A stretch of DNA of 64,000 nucleotides from an uncultured Eubacteriales bacterium (GCA_900321275.1 ONVI01000003.1:23711-87710); one strand, 5' to 3'. Numbered from the stretch's first letter, positions 42,211 through 51,571 are shown. The notes: generated by a model not told the origin, from the letters alone. Numbers and translations: made by a program.

Positions 42211-43113
42211 ATGGAAGAATTCAGGCGCGCCATCGCCATGGGCTTCTTCGACGGCGTCCATATCGGACATGGTGCGCTGCTCAGAAAGACGACGGAACGC
42301 GCGGCAGAGCTGGGCGTCGTTCCCACGGTGCTGTCCTTTGACGTACACCCCGATAAGCTGGTGACGGGCCAAGACGTTCCGCTTATCAACAGCGCTTCCG
42401 ACCGGGAGGAGATCATTCGCCGCTGCTACGGCATCAATGAGATGGTCTTTCTCCATTTTGACAAGCGGATCATGCACATGCCCTGGCAGGAGTTTGCCGA
42501 CAATGCCATCCGCGAATTACGCCTTGCCTGGATCGTGGTGGGGCATGACTTCCGTTTCGGCTACCGAGGGGAAGGGACCGCGGAAAAGCTCAAAACCTAT
42601 TGCGAGGAAAAGGGGATCGGCTGCGATATCATTCAGGCCGTCCGGCTCGACGGCAGGATCGTGAGCTCCACCTACATCCGCACGCTCATCGCCGACGGGG
42701 ACATGGAGCAGGCGGCCCGCTATCTCGGCCATCCGCACACGCTGCGGGAAACGGTGCGGGAGGGCTTTCATCTGGGCACCGGCCTCGGTGCTCCCACGAT
42801 CAACATGAATTTCCACGAGGGGGTCATTATTCCGCGTCACGGCGTCTATGCTGCCAGAGGGTTTCTGGCGGACGGCACGTCGTACGACGCGGTGGCGAAC
42901 ATCGGCGTGCGGCCTACCGTGAGCGACGGGGAGCATGTGAATGTTGAGAGCCATCTGATCGGTTTTTCCGGCAATCTCTACGGGCAGCAGGTGCGCGTAG
43001 AGTTCTATAAGTTCCTCCGTCCCGAGGTGAAATTCGAGGACGATGAGGAGCTGGCCCGGCAGATCCGCCGTGATATTGTTTCAGCCGGAGAATACTTACG
43101 GCAGATAATTTGA
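42211..43113 (+). CDS. ribF: Bifunctional riboflavin kinase/FAD synthetase
   Basis: A 300-residue RibF: N-terminal nucleotidyltransferase (MGFFDGVHIGH HxGH-type at residue 10; VVGHDFRFGYRGEG near 110; VSSTYIRTLI near 150) and C-terminal riboflavin kinase (GTGLGAPTINM, HGVYAARG, NIGVRPTV, VESHLIGFSGNLYG). Makes FMN and FAD. It ends the rbfA cluster. Confidence 0.95.
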   Translation: MEEFRRAIAMGFFDGVHIGHGALLRKTTERAAELGVVPTVLSFDVHPDKLVTGQDVPLINSASDREEIIRRCYGINEMVFLHFDKRIMHMPWQEFADNAIRELRLAWIVVGHDFRFGYRGEGTAEKLKTYCEEKGIGCDIIQAVRLDGRIVSSTYIRTLIADGDMEQAARYLGHPHTLRETVREGFHLGTGLGAPTINMNFHEGVIIPRHGVYAARGFLADGTSYDAVANIGVRPTVSDGEHVNVESHLIGFSGNLYGQQVRVEFYKFLRPEVKFEDDEELARQIRRDIVSAGEYLRQII

Positions 43114-43154
43114 ATCCGGTTTCAGCATCGCAACGGTGCGGAGAGGAGTAAATC

Positions 43155-44168
43155 ATGAATGAAGACAGATCTGTAGGAAGAGAAGTGCAGCGGAAAAAAA
43201 GGCATTCCTTTTGGTGGGTTTGGGTTCTGCTGATCCTGATCGCCTTCGGCGGCGGCGTCATTGTGGGCCTGAAGCTGAATACCATGCCGCTGCCCAATGA
43301 GATGAAAGACCGGCTTTATCCCGTGCTGGAGTCCTATATCCCCGGCTCCACCGCGGTGCATGCTCCCGCGGCGCCCGCGCCCGTCCCGACACCCGCGCAG
43401 GAGATCGCTGCCGAAGCCGAAGCCCTGCCCGCGCCGGAAGAGACGGCTGTGCCGGCGGAGACCGCAGCGCCCGAAGCCGTAGAGACCTCCGCGCCCGAGA
43501 GTACGCCTGCGCCGACGGAGAAGCCCGAGGTGCTGGTGATGGAGGCGGCAGAGACTTTCAACACGAGTGAGGGCGCTGCCCTTGCGGACAGACAGACTCC
43601 CGCAGAAAAGAAGTATGTCGGCGTCAGCGCTGCGCTGAAACGCGCCCTCGAGCAGGCAAAAGTCGATGAGGAGGACGCGGACGTCAGCGGCGTTCTCCGC
43701 ACAAAGGATGAAGACGGCAATCCTGTTTACAAGGTCAGCTTCAAAAGCGGCGAATACAGTTATGATTATATAATCGACGCTGTCAGCGGCGAAGTGGTGA
43801 GCTGGGAGAAATCCGGCTTTTCCCACGTGGAGTCCATGACATACGCGGCGACCTTCGCGGAGGAACCCGTGACCGAGACAGAGGCGGCGGCAATCGCGGA
43901 GACGCCGGCAGCCGAAGCGGTCGAAGTACCGGCAATCTCCGCCGCGCCTGTGCCCGCAAAGATTAAAATCACGGAAGAGCGGGCAAAAGAGATCGCCTAT
44001 GAGCATGCCGGGGTAAAGGCCACGGAGGTCAGACGTGTCACCGCGCGCCCGGAGTTCGATGACGGCCTTGAATGCTACGACGTGGATTTCATGACTGCGG
44101 ACGGCCGTTACGAGTACAAGATCGAGGCCTACACGGGCGAGATTCTGGAGTTCGAGCAGGAGCGCTGA
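43155..44168 (+). CDS. Membrane-anchored protein with two PepSY domains
   Basis: A 337-residue protein with one N-terminal transmembrane segment (residues 18-39, after a lysine/arginine-rich cytoplasmic start), then an Ala/Pro/Glu-rich linker (about 65-135), a first PepSY-like domain (about 155-215, ending AVSGEVVSW) and, after a second Ala/Glu linker, another (about 270-335, ending AYTGEILEFEQER). The C-terminal part is extracytoplasmic. PepSY domains often inhibit or regulate proteases at the envelope; specific function unknown. It follows ribF by 41 nt. Confidence 0.75.
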   Translation: MNEDRSVGREVQRKKRHSFWWVWVLLILIAFGGGVIVGLKLNTMPLPNEMKDRLYPVLESYIPGSTAVHAPAAPAPVPTPAQEIAAEAEALPAPEETAVPAETAAPEAVETSAPESTPAPTEKPEVLVMEAAETFNTSEGAALADRQTPAEKKYVGVSAALKRALEQAKVDEEDADVSGVLRTKDEDGNPVYKVSFKSGEYSYDYIIDAVSGEVVSWEKSGFSHVESMTYAATFAEEPVTETEAAAIAETPAAEAVEVPAISAAPVPAKIKITEERAKEIAYEHAGVKATEVRRVTARPEFDDGLECYDVDFMTADGRYEYKIEAYTGEILEFEQER

Positions 44169-44190
44169 GCGCCTGATCGGGAAACAAATG

Positions 44191-44243
44191 AGGCCGTCGG
44201 AGGGAACGGCGCATCATGCGCCGCGCTGTCCGACGGCCTTTCC
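44191..44243 (+). terminator. Rho-independent terminator after the PepSY gene
   Basis: AGGCCGTCGGA pairs with TCCGACGGCCT, enclosing a nested GGCGCAT-c-ATGCGCC hairpin, then TTTCCTGTTT. Confidence 0.8.
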
Positions 44244-44330
44244 TGTTTGTTTACACATTTTTGATGGACGCGGGCCTTTCCCGTGTGATATGATAAACAA
44301 CCGCAAGCCGGATAAACATGATAAAGGTAC

Positions 44331-44399
44331 TCCGCGAGGGATGAAAAAGACCATCCCCCGAAGGGATGATCTTTTTCATGGCACCCACGGGAGGATTCG
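44331..44399 (-). repeat. Duplicated tRNA-Arg 3' end plus terminator
   Basis: 69 nt nearly identical to 44506-44574: the last 23 nt of tRNA-Arg including encoded CCA, followed (minus strand) by its hairpin terminator (GATCATCCCTTC...GGGATGGTC with T-run). The rest of the tRNA is missing here. Together with the intact copy this forms a direct repeat 175 nt apart. Confidence 0.8.
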
Positions 44400-44404
44400 C
44401 ATGC

Positions 44405-44488
44405 ATCGTTTGCCTTGCGTGGGACGGCAAACGATAGAGGTATTCGCCGGTGTGCGCACCGGCTCATGCACAGGCCCCCGGCCTGTGC
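44405..44488. repeat. Three perfect hairpins between the tRNA-end duplicates
   Basis: 44405-44435 (ATCGTTTGCC stem, 10 bp), 44447-44462 (CCGGTG-tgcg-CACCGG) and 44468-44488 (GCACAGGCC-ccc-GGCCTGTGC) stand in a row. They have no coding capacity and resemble the hairpin array at 34823-35037. Confidence 0.8.
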
Positions 44489-44514
44489 GAGAATTATTCG
44501 AATCCTCCGCGAGG

Positions 44515-44553
44515 GATGAAAAAAGACCATCCCCGAAGGGATGATCTTTTTCA
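44515..44553 (-). terminator. Terminator of tRNA-Arg
   Basis: On the minus strand, just past the CCA end, AAAAAGATCATCCC-ttcgg-GGATGGTCTTTTTTC folds as a hairpin with T-rich 3' arm. Confidence 0.75.
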
Positions 44554-44630
44554 TGGCACCCACGGGAGGATTCGAACCTCTGGCCTGCCGCTTAGGAGGC
44601 GGCCGCTCTATCCTGCTGAGCTACGTGGGC
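44554..44630 (-). tRNA. tRNA-Arg (anticodon CCU)
   Basis: A 77-nt cloverleaf on the minus strand: acceptor GCCCACG/CGTGGGT (first pair G-U), D arm AGCTCAGCAGGATAGAGC, anticodon stem GCCGC/GCGGC with loop CTCCTAA giving anticodon CCT, T arm around GGTTCGAATCC, discriminator G and encoded CCA. Reads AGG. A promoter TTGACA-N17-TAAAAT lies at 44676-44648 (minus). Confidence 0.95.
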
Positions 44631-44647
44631 AAATCACAAGCCTATAT

Positions 44648-44676
44648 ATTTTACAGCAGAACAGAGGCAATGTCAA
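44648..44676 (-). promoter_or_regulatory. Promoter of tRNA-Arg
   Basis: On the minus strand TTGACA (44676-44671), 17-nt spacer, TAAAAT (44653-44648), 18 nt from the mature tRNA 5' end. Confidence 0.7.
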
Positions 44677-44703
44677 CATAAGATTGCACGGAAGGGAAAA
44701 CCT

Positions 44704-47634
44704 ATGCTCAAACTCAGCAATATCAGGAAGGATTACGAGGCCGGCGACGCTGTTGTCCATGCCCTCAAGGGCATAGATCTGGAATTCCGGGAGAACGAAT
44801 TCGTCGCCATCCTCGGTCATTCCGGCTGCGGCAAGACCACCATGCTCAACATCATCGGCGGTCTGGACCATTACACCGACGGCGACCTGATTATCAACAA
44901 CAAATCCACCAAGCGCTTTACGGACGCCGACTGGGACGCTTACCGCAACCATTCCATCGGCTTTGTCTTCCAATCCTATAACCTGATCCCGCACCAGACG
45001 GTGCTGGCAAATGTGGAGCTTGCCCTGACCCTCTCCGGCGTCGGCCCCTCCGAAAGACGCCAGCGGGCGAGTGAGGCACTGGCCAAGGTGGGGCTGGGCG
45101 ATCAGCTCCACAAGAAGCCGAGCCAGATGTCCGGCGGCCAGATGCAGCGCGTCGCTATCGCCCGCGCCCTGGTGAACAACCCCGATATTCTCCTCGCGGA
45201 CGAGCCGACCGGCGCTCTCGATACCGAGACCTCCGTACAGATCATGGATCTTCTCAAGGAGATCTCCAAAGACAAGCTCATCATCATGGTCACCCACAAC
45301 CCGGAGCTCGCCATGGACTACGCCAGCCGCATCATCCGTCTCAAGGACGGCGTCATCACCGATGACAGCGACCCTTACGACTCCGGCACCGGCGACACGG
45401 CGCAGTCTGTCCGCACCGCGCGCAAGGACAGAACCTCCATGAGCTTCTTTACGGCGCTGGCTCTCTCCACCAACAACCTGCTGACCAAGAAGGCGCGCAC
45501 CGTCCTTACCGCCTTCGCCGGCAGCATCGGCATCATCGGCATTGCGCTGATCATGTCGCTGTCCAACGGCATCCAGAAATACATCGACAAGGTGCAGGAG
45601 GATACGCTGTCGAGCTACCCGCTCACCATCCAGGCCGAGACGGTGGACATAACCAGCATGATGACTTCCCTCATGGGCGTGCAGGCAGAGGCGGAAGAAA
45701 ACCAGCACGAAAAGGACGCCGTCTATTCCAGCACGATCCTGTATGACATGATGAACTCCATGGTCTCGGCCGAGAAGCAGACGAACAACCTCAAGGCCTT
45801 TAAAAGATATATCGAAAACACGGACGCGGAGATCTCCTCGCACATCAGCTCCATCCAGTATTCCTATGACATGAACATGAACATCTATGCCGAGGACAGC
45901 GACGGGGAGCTTGTCAAAACCGACGTGACGGAGCTGATGCAGCGCGCCATGAGCGCAACCTTCGGCGGCGACTACAGCACCTATTTTGCCACCTTCGGTT
46001 CCGCCTACAACATGATGAACGCCTGGCAGGAGATGCTGCCCGGCGATAACGGCGAGACGATCAATCCGCTCCTGCGCAGCCAGTACGATCTGCTCTACGG
46101 CAAATGGCCGGAGAATTACGACGAGGTCGTTTTGGTCGTCGACAAGAACAACGAGGTCTCGGACCTGGTGCTCTACGCCCTCGGCCTTAAATCCAGCGGC
46201 AATCTCTCGGAGGACATGGAGACCTTTATCAATCAGGAAAACCTCAATACCGAGCTGGAGAGCTGGAGCTATGAAGATATCTGCAAGATGGTTTTCCGCT
46301 ATATCTACCCCGCGGACGAATACCAGTACGACGAGGAAACGGAGGAGTATATCAGCGTGGCGGACGGCGATATCGGTCTGCGCACGCTTTTCAACAACGG
46401 CCTGCCCATCCGGATCGTGGGCATCATCCGTCAGAATGAGGACGCCACCGCCGGCATGATGTCCACCGGCGCGGTGGGCTATACCCATAAGCTGGTGGAG
46501 TACGTGGTGGGCGAGGCGGAAAAGAAGGAGCTTGTCAACCGCCAGCTGGCAAACCCGGAGACAGACGTGCTCAACGGCCTGCCCTTCCTCGACGAAAACG
46601 ACGAGGCGGTGACCAAAGCCCGCAAGATAGAGGCTGCGAAGGATTACATCGCCAATGCGGACGAGGAAAAGCTGGGCAAGCTCTATGTGGAGTATATGAC
46701 CGTCCCGGAGGATGATTATATCGAAGAGCAGCTGGACGAGCAGATGAAGGATACCACCCGCAAGGATATCGAGGATATGGTGCTGGAGTACTATCCCCAG
46801 TATTCCTCCTTCCTCAAGGAAATGGACGACGATACGCTTTTTGATTATGTGCGCCGAATGATCTCCGAGCAGGTAAAGGAGGCGTACGCCGTCCGGATGC
46901 GCGACATGTACGGCTACCTCTCCGACAGTGAGCTCGCCAAAGACTTTGAGCTGCTGAGCCTGGAGGACGACGATTATATCTGGCTTTACGAGAACGCAAT
47001 GCCGCCGGTATACTCCGACAGCACCCTGCGCAAGAATCTCAAGGCCCTCGGTTACGTTGACCTTGAAAACCCCAGCATCATCAACATCTACGCCTCGAGC
47101 TTCGAGGACAAGGACGCGATCGCCAAGGCGATCACGGCTTACAACGACAGTGTGGACGAAGAGGATCAGATCGAGTATACCGATCTTGTCGCGCTGCTGA
47201 TGAAGTCCGTGTCCTCCATCATCAAAGCCATCAGCTATGTTTTGATCGCGTTTGTGGCGATCTCTCTGGTCGTCTCGTCCATCATGATCGGCATCATCAC
47301 CTATATCAGCGTGCTTGAGCGCACAAAGGAAATCGGCATTCTGCGCGCAATCGGGGCCTCCAAGCGCGACGTCTCCCGCGTCTTCAACGCCGAGACCTTT
47401 ATCATCGGTCTCTTTGCTGGACTCATCGGCATCGGGATCACCCTGATTCTGAATATCCCCATCAATATTGTGGTCAAGGATCTCACCGGGATCGCAAATC
47501 TGCGGGCAAAGCTTCCGCTGCTCGGCGCGCTGGGGCTTATCGCGGTGAGCGTGCTGCTGACCTTTGTGGCGGGGCTTATCCCCTCGGGCCTGGCCGCGAA
47601 GAAGGATCCGGTGGAGGCACTGCGCAGCGAGTAA
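44704..47634 (+). CDS. ABC transporter ATP-binding/permease fusion (MacB/FtsX type)
   Basis: A 976-residue fusion. Residues 1-225: ABC ATPase with [24 protein letters not shown] and [12 protein letters not shown]. Residues about 255-285: first transmembrane segment ([26 protein letters not shown]). About 290-830: large acidic extracytoplasmic domain. About 840-970: three C-terminal transmembrane segments with the FtsX pattern [19 protein letters not shown]. Such proteins act in mechanotransmission or efflux of peptides and lipoproteins rather than classical transport. Stand-alone gene with GGAAGG before the ATG; substrate unknown. Confidence 0.9.
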   Translation: MLKLSNIRKDYEAGDAVVHALKGIDLEFRENEFVAILGHSGCGKTTMLNIIGGLDHYTDGDLIINNKSTKRFTDADWDAYRNHSIGFVFQSYNLIPHQTVLANVELALTLSGVGPSERRQRASEALAKVGLGDQLHKKPSQMSGGQMQRVAIARALVNNPDILLADEPTGALDTETSVQIMDLLKEISKDKLIIMVTHNPELAMDYASRIIRLKDGVITDDSDPYDSGTGDTAQSVRTARKDRTSMSFFTALALSTNNLLTKKARTVLTAFAGSIGIIGIALIMSLSNGIQKYIDKVQEDTLSSYPLTIQAETVDITSMMTSLMGVQAEAEENQHEKDAVYSSTILYDMMNSMVSAEKQTNNLKAFKRYIENTDAEISSHISSIQYSYDMNMNIYAEDSDGELVKTDVTELMQRAMSATFGGDYSTYFATFGSAYNMMNAWQEMLPGDNGETINPLLRSQYDLLYGKWPENYDEVVLVVDKNNEVSDLVLYALGLKSSGNLSEDMETFINQENLNTELESWSYEDICKMVFRYIYPADEYQYDEETEEYISVADGDIGLRTLFNNGLPIRIVGIIRQNEDATAGMMSTGAVGYTHKLVEYVVGEAEKKELVNRQLANPETDVLNGLPFLDENDEAVTKARKIEAAKDYIANADEEKLGKLYVEYMTVPEDDYIEEQLDEQMKDTTRKDIEDMVLEYYPQYSSFLKEMDDDTLFDYVRRMISEQVKEAYAVRMRDMYGYLSDSELAKDFELLSLEDDDYIWLYENAMPPVYSDSTLRKNLKALGYVDLENPSIINIYASSFEDKDAIAKAITAYNDSVDEEDQIEYTDLVALLMKSVSSIIKAISYVLIAFVAISLVVSSIMIGIITYISVLERTKEIGILRAIGASKRDVSRVFNAETFIIGLFAGLIGIGITLILNIPINIVVKDLTGIANLRAKLPLLGALGLIAVSVLLTFVAGLIPSGLAAKKDPVEALRSE

Positions 47635-47693
47635 ACATTCCTGTCGCGCAAACGTATTGTATCAATATCATTTCATCGTTTACAAAATAGTCA

Positions 47694-47722
47694 TTGACTT
47701 TGAAGCTTTTCAGGCGTATAAT
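47694..47722 (+). promoter_or_regulatory. Strong promoter of the unidentified RNA
   Basis: TTGACT (47694-47699), exactly 17 nt, then consensus TATAAT (47717-47722). The next open frame with a ribosome site is about 370 nt away, so the transcript is mostly non-coding. Confidence 0.75.
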
Positions 47723-47728
47723 ACGCAT

Positions 47729-48012
47729 CACTGGAGATGGGCGGCATCCCATCGGTGTGATCGGCACCTTAACCCGGAGAGCATGACCAATTTCCTTGCG
47801 AGCCGCCGGCGGCTTCGTAGCCGGAGGTTGACCGGGCAACAACAGTCAGGGCATCGACTTATAGAACGCCCGGCTGAAAACCGATTGAATCGCCCGCCTC
47901 ATGCGCCGAAGCTGCGCGGGGCGAGGCGTGTTTCCGGCAACTCCAAGCTTGTTACATAACATCATATGGATTGCTAATTGACCCCTTCCTTTGCGGAAGG
48001 GGTCGTCTTTTA
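47729..48012 (+). ncRNA. Unidentified structured non-coding RNA, about 284 nt
   Basis: Bounded by a consensus promoter and a perfect terminator (GACCCCTTCC...GGAAGGGGTC then T-rich, 47980-48011). Inside are many local pairings: GATGGG/CCCATC, GGTG/CACC, CCCGG/CCGGG enclosing CCGGC/GCCGG, CAGGGC/GCCC-CTG and CGCC/GGCG around a GCGC hairpin. No ORF or ribosome site of note. It lacks the diagnostic motifs I know for RNase P, SRP RNA, tmRNA and common riboswitches. 6S RNA and the raiA-type RNA remain candidates. The next gene has its own promoter, so it is not simply that gene's leader. Confidence 0.6.
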
Positions 48013-48022
48013 TGGAAAACAC

Positions 48023-48051
48023 TTGACAAACGGGCAAACGAAAACGATAAT
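48023..48051 (+). promoter_or_regulatory. Promoter of the YczE-like gene
   Basis: TTGACA (48023-48028), 17-nt spacer, GATAAT (48046-48051), directly after the terminator of the structured RNA. Confidence 0.7.
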
Positions 48052-48091
48052 AACCAAATATAACGCCCACCCTCGGCGGGACTTCCCGGAG

Positions 48092-48781
48092 ATGAAGCAA
48101 ACAATGAAAAACGAGCTGCGCGAAAACCGCTCTGTAAGGGCGATTGTTTTGAATATGCTGATCGCGGCCGCCAGCCTCTTTCTCAACGGCTTCGGCATCT
48201 ATCTGACCATTCAGGCCAATATCGGCGCGGGGCCCTGGGATGTGCTCAGCCTGGGCGTGTCCAAAGCGCTCGGTATCCTCTACGGCACGGCCTCTATCGC
48301 CATTTCCTTTGCCATCCTCGGTATGGATATCCTCCTGCGGGAGCCGATCGGCATCGCCATGTTTATTGACGCCGTCGTGGTGGGCAAGTCCGTGGACTTC
48401 TTCAATTCCATCAACGCCGTGCCGACGTGCAAGTCGATCTGGATTGGCATCCCCGTCATGCTTCTGGGACTTGTCATCATGGGCTATACGCAGTATACAT
48501 ACATGATCGCATCCCTGGGCTGCGGCCCGCGGGATACGCTGCTGGTCGGCCTTGCCAAACGGGTAAAGCGCATACCCATCGGCGCGGTGAGCATCGCGAT
48601 CCTGAGCCTTGCCACTCTGATCGGCTGGCTGCTGGGCGGCCCCGTCGGCATCGGTACGCTGATCTGCGCCTTCTGCACGGGTCCCATTATGCAGATGGCC
48701 TTCTTGAGCGTCCGCTTCGACGCCACGCGCGTGCATCATCAGCGCCTGCGGGATTCGTTCAGAGTCGTGCTGTCACGGTGA
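48092..48781 (+). CDS. YczE/YitT-like multi-pass membrane protein
   Basis: A 229-residue protein with five to six hydrophobic segments (from about 18 on). Features typical of the YczE family: NGFGIYLTIQANIGAGPWDVLSLGVSKALG (residues 30-60), GCGPRDTLLVGLAKR near 148 and a conserved PVGIGTLICAFCTGP late. Function unknown. ATG at 48092 or 48104; neither has ideal Shine-Dalgarno spacing. Ends with 9 nt overlap of the convergent methyltransferase gene. Confidence 0.75.
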   Translation: MKQTMKNELRENRSVRAIVLNMLIAAASLFLNGFGIYLTIQANIGAGPWDVLSLGVSKALGILYGTASIAISFAILGMDILLREPIGIAMFIDAVVVGKSVDFFNSINAVPTCKSIWIGIPVMLLGLVIMGYTQYTYMIASLGCGPRDTLLVGLAKRVKRIPIGAVSIAILSLATLIGWLLGGPVGIGTLICAFCTGPIMQMAFLSVRFDATRVHHQRLRDSFRVVLSR

Positions 48782-49564
48782 GGCTTTCCGAGCCTTGACC
48801 AGAAACAGCGGAGTGGAGGCGAAGTTCAGCTTCTCTTCCTCCGACCAGAGCTTCCGCCAGATATCCTCGTCCGCCTCGGCCTTGAGCCCGAGCTTTTCCA
48901 GAACCGCCAGATCCCAAGCGGGACGGCGGATCGCGGAGAGCGGTACGCGGCGGGCGATATCCTCCATCACGTTGAAATTCTCGCCCACGTTCTGATCCCA
49001 TACGCCCTGCTCGGCGCTGTTGACCCTGTCGCGTTCAAAGGCCGTCTGCGCCGACTCGTCGAAGAGATAGGCGTACCAGTTGGCGTCAAAATTCAGCAGC
49101 AGTCCGCCGGGGTTCAAGACCCGCGCCCATTCGGCGTAAGCGCGCGCTGGGTGCGGCAGATTCCAGGTGAGATTGCGGCTGATCACTGCGTCAAAGCACT
49201 GCGCGGGGAAGGTGAGGGCTTCCGCGTTCATTTCCATGAAACAGATCTCGCCGGAGAGTGCTCCGGCGTTTTTCTTTGCCTCTTCGAGCATGGCGGGCGT
49301 CAGGTCGATCGCCGTCACGGCGTAACCCAGCTCACGGAGCAGGATCGCAAAGAAGCCCGGTCCGGTGCCGACCTCCAGAACCCGCAGCTCTTCCGAGCGG
49401 CATGCGGGAAAATGCCGCGCGATCTCCTCACGCAGACAGCTTCTCCAGCGCTCCCGCTGGATTGTGGCAAGCTCCAGCCTGTTGACCTCGGAATAACCCG
49501 CCGCACGGCCTGTCCAGTATTCCCGGTTTTCTTCAAGAATCGTTTTATTCCCCATTGCAATCAT
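48773..49564 (-). CDS. Class I SAM-dependent methyltransferase
   Basis: A 263-residue Rossmann-fold methyltransferase with motif I VLEVGTGPGFFAILL (near residue 62), motif II AIDLTPAMLEEAKK, and FDAVISRNLTWNLPHPARAYAEWARVLNPGGLLL (motifs IV-VI). Small-molecule type; the substrate cannot be predicted. The RNA leader contains a 12-bp stem-loop (49566-49601) next to the start codon. Confidence 0.85.
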   Translation of the reverse strand: MIAMGNKTILEENREYWTGRAAGYSEVNRLELATIQRERWRSCLREEIARHFPACRSEELRVLEVGTGPGFFAILLRELGYAVTAIDLTPAMLEEAKKNAGALSGEICFMEMNAEALTFPAQCFDAVISRNLTWNLPHPARAYAEWARVLNPGGLLLNFDANWYAYLFDESAQTAFERDRVNSAEQGVWDQNVGENFNVMEDIARRVPLSAIRRPAWDLAVLEKLGLKAEADEDIWRKLWSEEEKLNFASTPLFLVKARKASP

Positions 49565-49565
49565 A

Positions 49566-49601
49566 GCAATACCCCGCGCCCAAACAGGTGCGGGGTATTG
49601 C
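49566..49601. promoter_or_regulatory. Stem-loop between secG and the methyltransferase gene
   Basis: GCAATACCCCGC and GCGGGGTATTGC, 12 bp perfect with 12-nt loop, 2 nt from the methyltransferase start and 54 nt past the secG stop. No T-run follows on the minus strand. It could end secG transcripts or mask the methyltransferase start. Confidence 0.55.
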
Positions 49602-49655
49602 GTCGGTCATTTTTTTAAAACGCCGTCCGAACGGATGTCTTTTTCACGATCCGAA

Positions 49656-49892
49656 TCAGATCAGGTTCAGAATCAGGGTCAGGATAACGAAGGCAAGGGC
49701 AAACCACTTGGTCGCCTTGGCGAGCTTCGCGTCCAGCGTCTTGGCCTCTCCCTTGGAGAGGAAGGTCTCCGCGCCGCCGGAGATGGAGCCGGACAGACCG
49801 GCGCTCTTGCCGCTCTGCATAAGCACGATGACGGTGACGGCCAGACCGGACAGAACCTGAAGAATGGTGAAAAAGATAGTAAGACCAGACAT
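49656..49892 (-). CDS. secG: Preprotein translocase subunit SecG
   Basis: A 78-residue two-TM protein: hydrophobic segments at about 3-25 and 56-76, central LMQSGKSAGLSGSISGGAETFL motif diagnostic of SecG. The ATG at 49892 has AAAGGA 9 nt upstream; a TTG at 49901 is less likely. Promoter TTGAAA-N17-TATACT lies upstream on the minus strand (49964-49936). Confidence 0.92.
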   Translation of the reverse strand: MSGLTIFFTILQVLSGLAVTVIVLMQSGKSAGLSGSISGGAETFLSKGEAKTLDAKLAKATKWFALAFVILTLILNLI

Positions 49893-49935
49893 TATTTTCA
49901 ATCCTTTCGATTTGTCACATTTTTAGAGCCTTGTC

Positions 49936-49964
49936 AGTATAGCACAGGGCTTTGCACTTTTCAA
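49936..49964 (-). promoter_or_regulatory. Promoter of secG
   Basis: On the minus strand TTGAAA (49964-49959), 17 nt, TATACT (49941-49936). Confidence 0.7.
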
Positions 49965-49996
49965 GCTTTTTTTATTATTTTTTACGGTTTCATCAT

Positions 49997-50147
49997 AAAC
50001 ACCCATGCGTCATAAATCGCACCATGACGCATGATAGCTTATAACGCATTGGTGTTTTTTCGCATCTGTTTCGGTTGCCGCGCCAGCGGCGAGAAACAGG
50101 CGCTTGAATCATATATTTACTGTGCAAGCGGAGCTTTCACAGTAAAT
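49997..50147. repeat. Repeat family B, copy 1 (about 151 bp)
   Basis: Three hairpins in fixed order: a long imperfect palindrome from AAACACCCATGCGT to ACGCATTGGTGTTT, a GTTTCggttGCCGC...GCGGCgaGAAAC stem and TACTGTG...CACAGTA. A second copy, over 85% alike by eye, is at 57385-57534. Both are intergenic and upstream of a minus-strand gene. Confidence 0.85.
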
Positions 50148-50169
50148 AGTCCCGGACAGAACAAAACCC

Positions 50170-50679
50170 TCACAGATACGGCCTGAGAGCGGTCTCCCAT
50201 GCGCGTGTCAGTTTTTCCAAAGACCAGGCGGCGTTGGCCGGACTGGTGGAGGGAAGGCAGGCGGCCGGGCATCCGCAGGCAGGCTCCATATATTGACGGT
50301 ACATCTCCCAGGATTTCTTCCCGTTGCAGAAAACCTGCCGGATATCCGCGGCGGAAAAGATGGGGCTGAGGTCATTCGGGATCACCTGTCCGATGCTTGC
50401 GTCGGAGGAGCCCTCGATCTCGCAGCGGGCGATGGTATCCCACAGTGCAATTCCGTTTCGCAGCAGCATATCGCGCTTTTCCGGGATATCCTTCGGCGTC
50501 TCGCAGCCGAGCACACCCGCCATCACCCGCCAGAAGCGGTTTTGCGGATGGCCGTAGAAAAAGCGCTGCTCCCGTGACTTTACCGAGGGGAAGGAGCCGA
50601 GGATCAGAATCCGGGAATTGCCGTCATAGAGCGGCGGAAAGGGGTGTTGAATGGTTTCCCGCATGGCATTCGTGCTCAT
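50170..50679 (-). CDS. Uracil-DNA glycosylase-fold DNA-deoxyinosine glycosylase
   Basis: A 169-residue UDG-superfamily repair enzyme, family 6 (hypoxanthine-DNA glycosylase) type: motif 1 ILGSFPSVKSRE near residue 27, FYGHPQNRFW, and C-terminal motif LPSTSPANAA. Excises deaminated adenine. Its ATG overlaps the stop of the GGDEF-like fragment (ATGA), so it is translationally coupled to that damaged gene. Confidence 0.85.
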   Translation of the reverse strand: MSTNAMRETIQHPFPPLYDGNSRILILGSFPSVKSREQRFFYGHPQNRFWRVMAGVLGCETPKDIPEKRDMLLRNGIALWDTIARCEIEGSSDASIGQVIPNDLSPIFSAADIRQVFCNGKKSWEMYRQYMEPACGCPAACLPSTSPANAAWSLEKLTRAWETALRPYL

Positions 50680-51527
50680 AAAGCGTCCGGCTCAACCGGC
50701 TTGCCGTCCCGGTCGAGCTCCTGATACGTGAAGGAGCAGTAACCCGGACGGATGATCTGGTTTCCCGTGATGTAGTAGCGCAGCTCCGTTTTCTTGTAAT
50801 AAAGGGTGTCGACGATGGTCTCGCCGAGAAGAGCGGCCCTGCGGGCCATATCGTACCAGCTCTCATCAAGATCCGGGAAAAGCTCCCGCACGCTGCGGCC
50901 CAGCATTTCCTCCAGAGGATTTCCGGCGCGGCGTTCGAAAAGATGGTTGGCATAGAACAGCGTGGCGTCCGTGACCTTCCGGCTGCGATCGGCGTGAACC
51001 TGATAGACCGCGTACGAAATGGGAAGATTGTCGTAAAGCCGGAAGAAATCGGAGCTGCGCGACTGACGGTTTCCGACCGGCACGTGGTCGTCGTGGTCGG
51101 CCAGCAGACGCATCTCGGCGCTCTGCGCCAGCTCGTCCAGATCCTCAAACTCGGAATACAGCGCGTAACCGAGAGAGAGGTACAGGGTGACCGCCATGCC
51201 GTCGACCTCCTGAATGCTGTCGGCGACCCGCTTGATCATGCCGCGGATCTCCGAAAGCTCGCGCCTGTCACGAATCTGATGCAGGATCACAAACTCATAG
51301 CCGTTGATGCGGCCGACGGAAGAGGTGAGGCCGAACATTTTCCTGAGCCGATCGCCCAGCACGGCGATCAGCTTGTCGCCGAAGTCATATCCGTATTGAT
51401 GGTTGACGGCGCTGATGTCGTCGATGGATACATGCAGCCGCATGAAGTCCGTGCCGCGCAGGTAGTACTCATCCTGAAAGGCATGAATCTGTTCGGAAAG
51501 GCCGCGGGAGTTGAGAAGACCCGTCAT
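50676..51527 (-). pseudogene. C-terminal fragment (degenerate GGDEF and PAS) of a frameshifted EAL-GGDEF protein
   Basis: This 283-residue piece continues, in another frame, the protein encoded at 51572-53563. Residues about 1-115 form a GGDEF domain whose signature is NGYEF (SVGRINGYEFVIL), so diguanylate cyclase activity is unlikely. Residues about 145-280 look like a PAS domain (FFRLYDNLPISYAVYQV). The frame is open and coding-like well before its first ATG, back to about 51733, showing the two pieces were one gene. Confidence 0.8.
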
Positions 51528-51571
51528 CTCGTCCCGACTCGCGGTTTCAAGCCCCCGGACGTCGTTGACGG

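Noticed and set aside
44405-44488. CRISPR-like spaced repeats
   Set aside because: The hairpins differ from one another in sequence and length and there are no cas genes.
44331-44630. Integrated prophage or island at tRNA-Arg
   Set aside because: The 3'-end duplication is att-like, but no integrase, phage or cargo gene lies between the repeats.
47729-48012. Riboswitch leader of the YczE-like gene
   Set aside because: A terminator ends the RNA and the gene has an independent consensus promoter at 48023-48051. No known aptamer motif was recognised.
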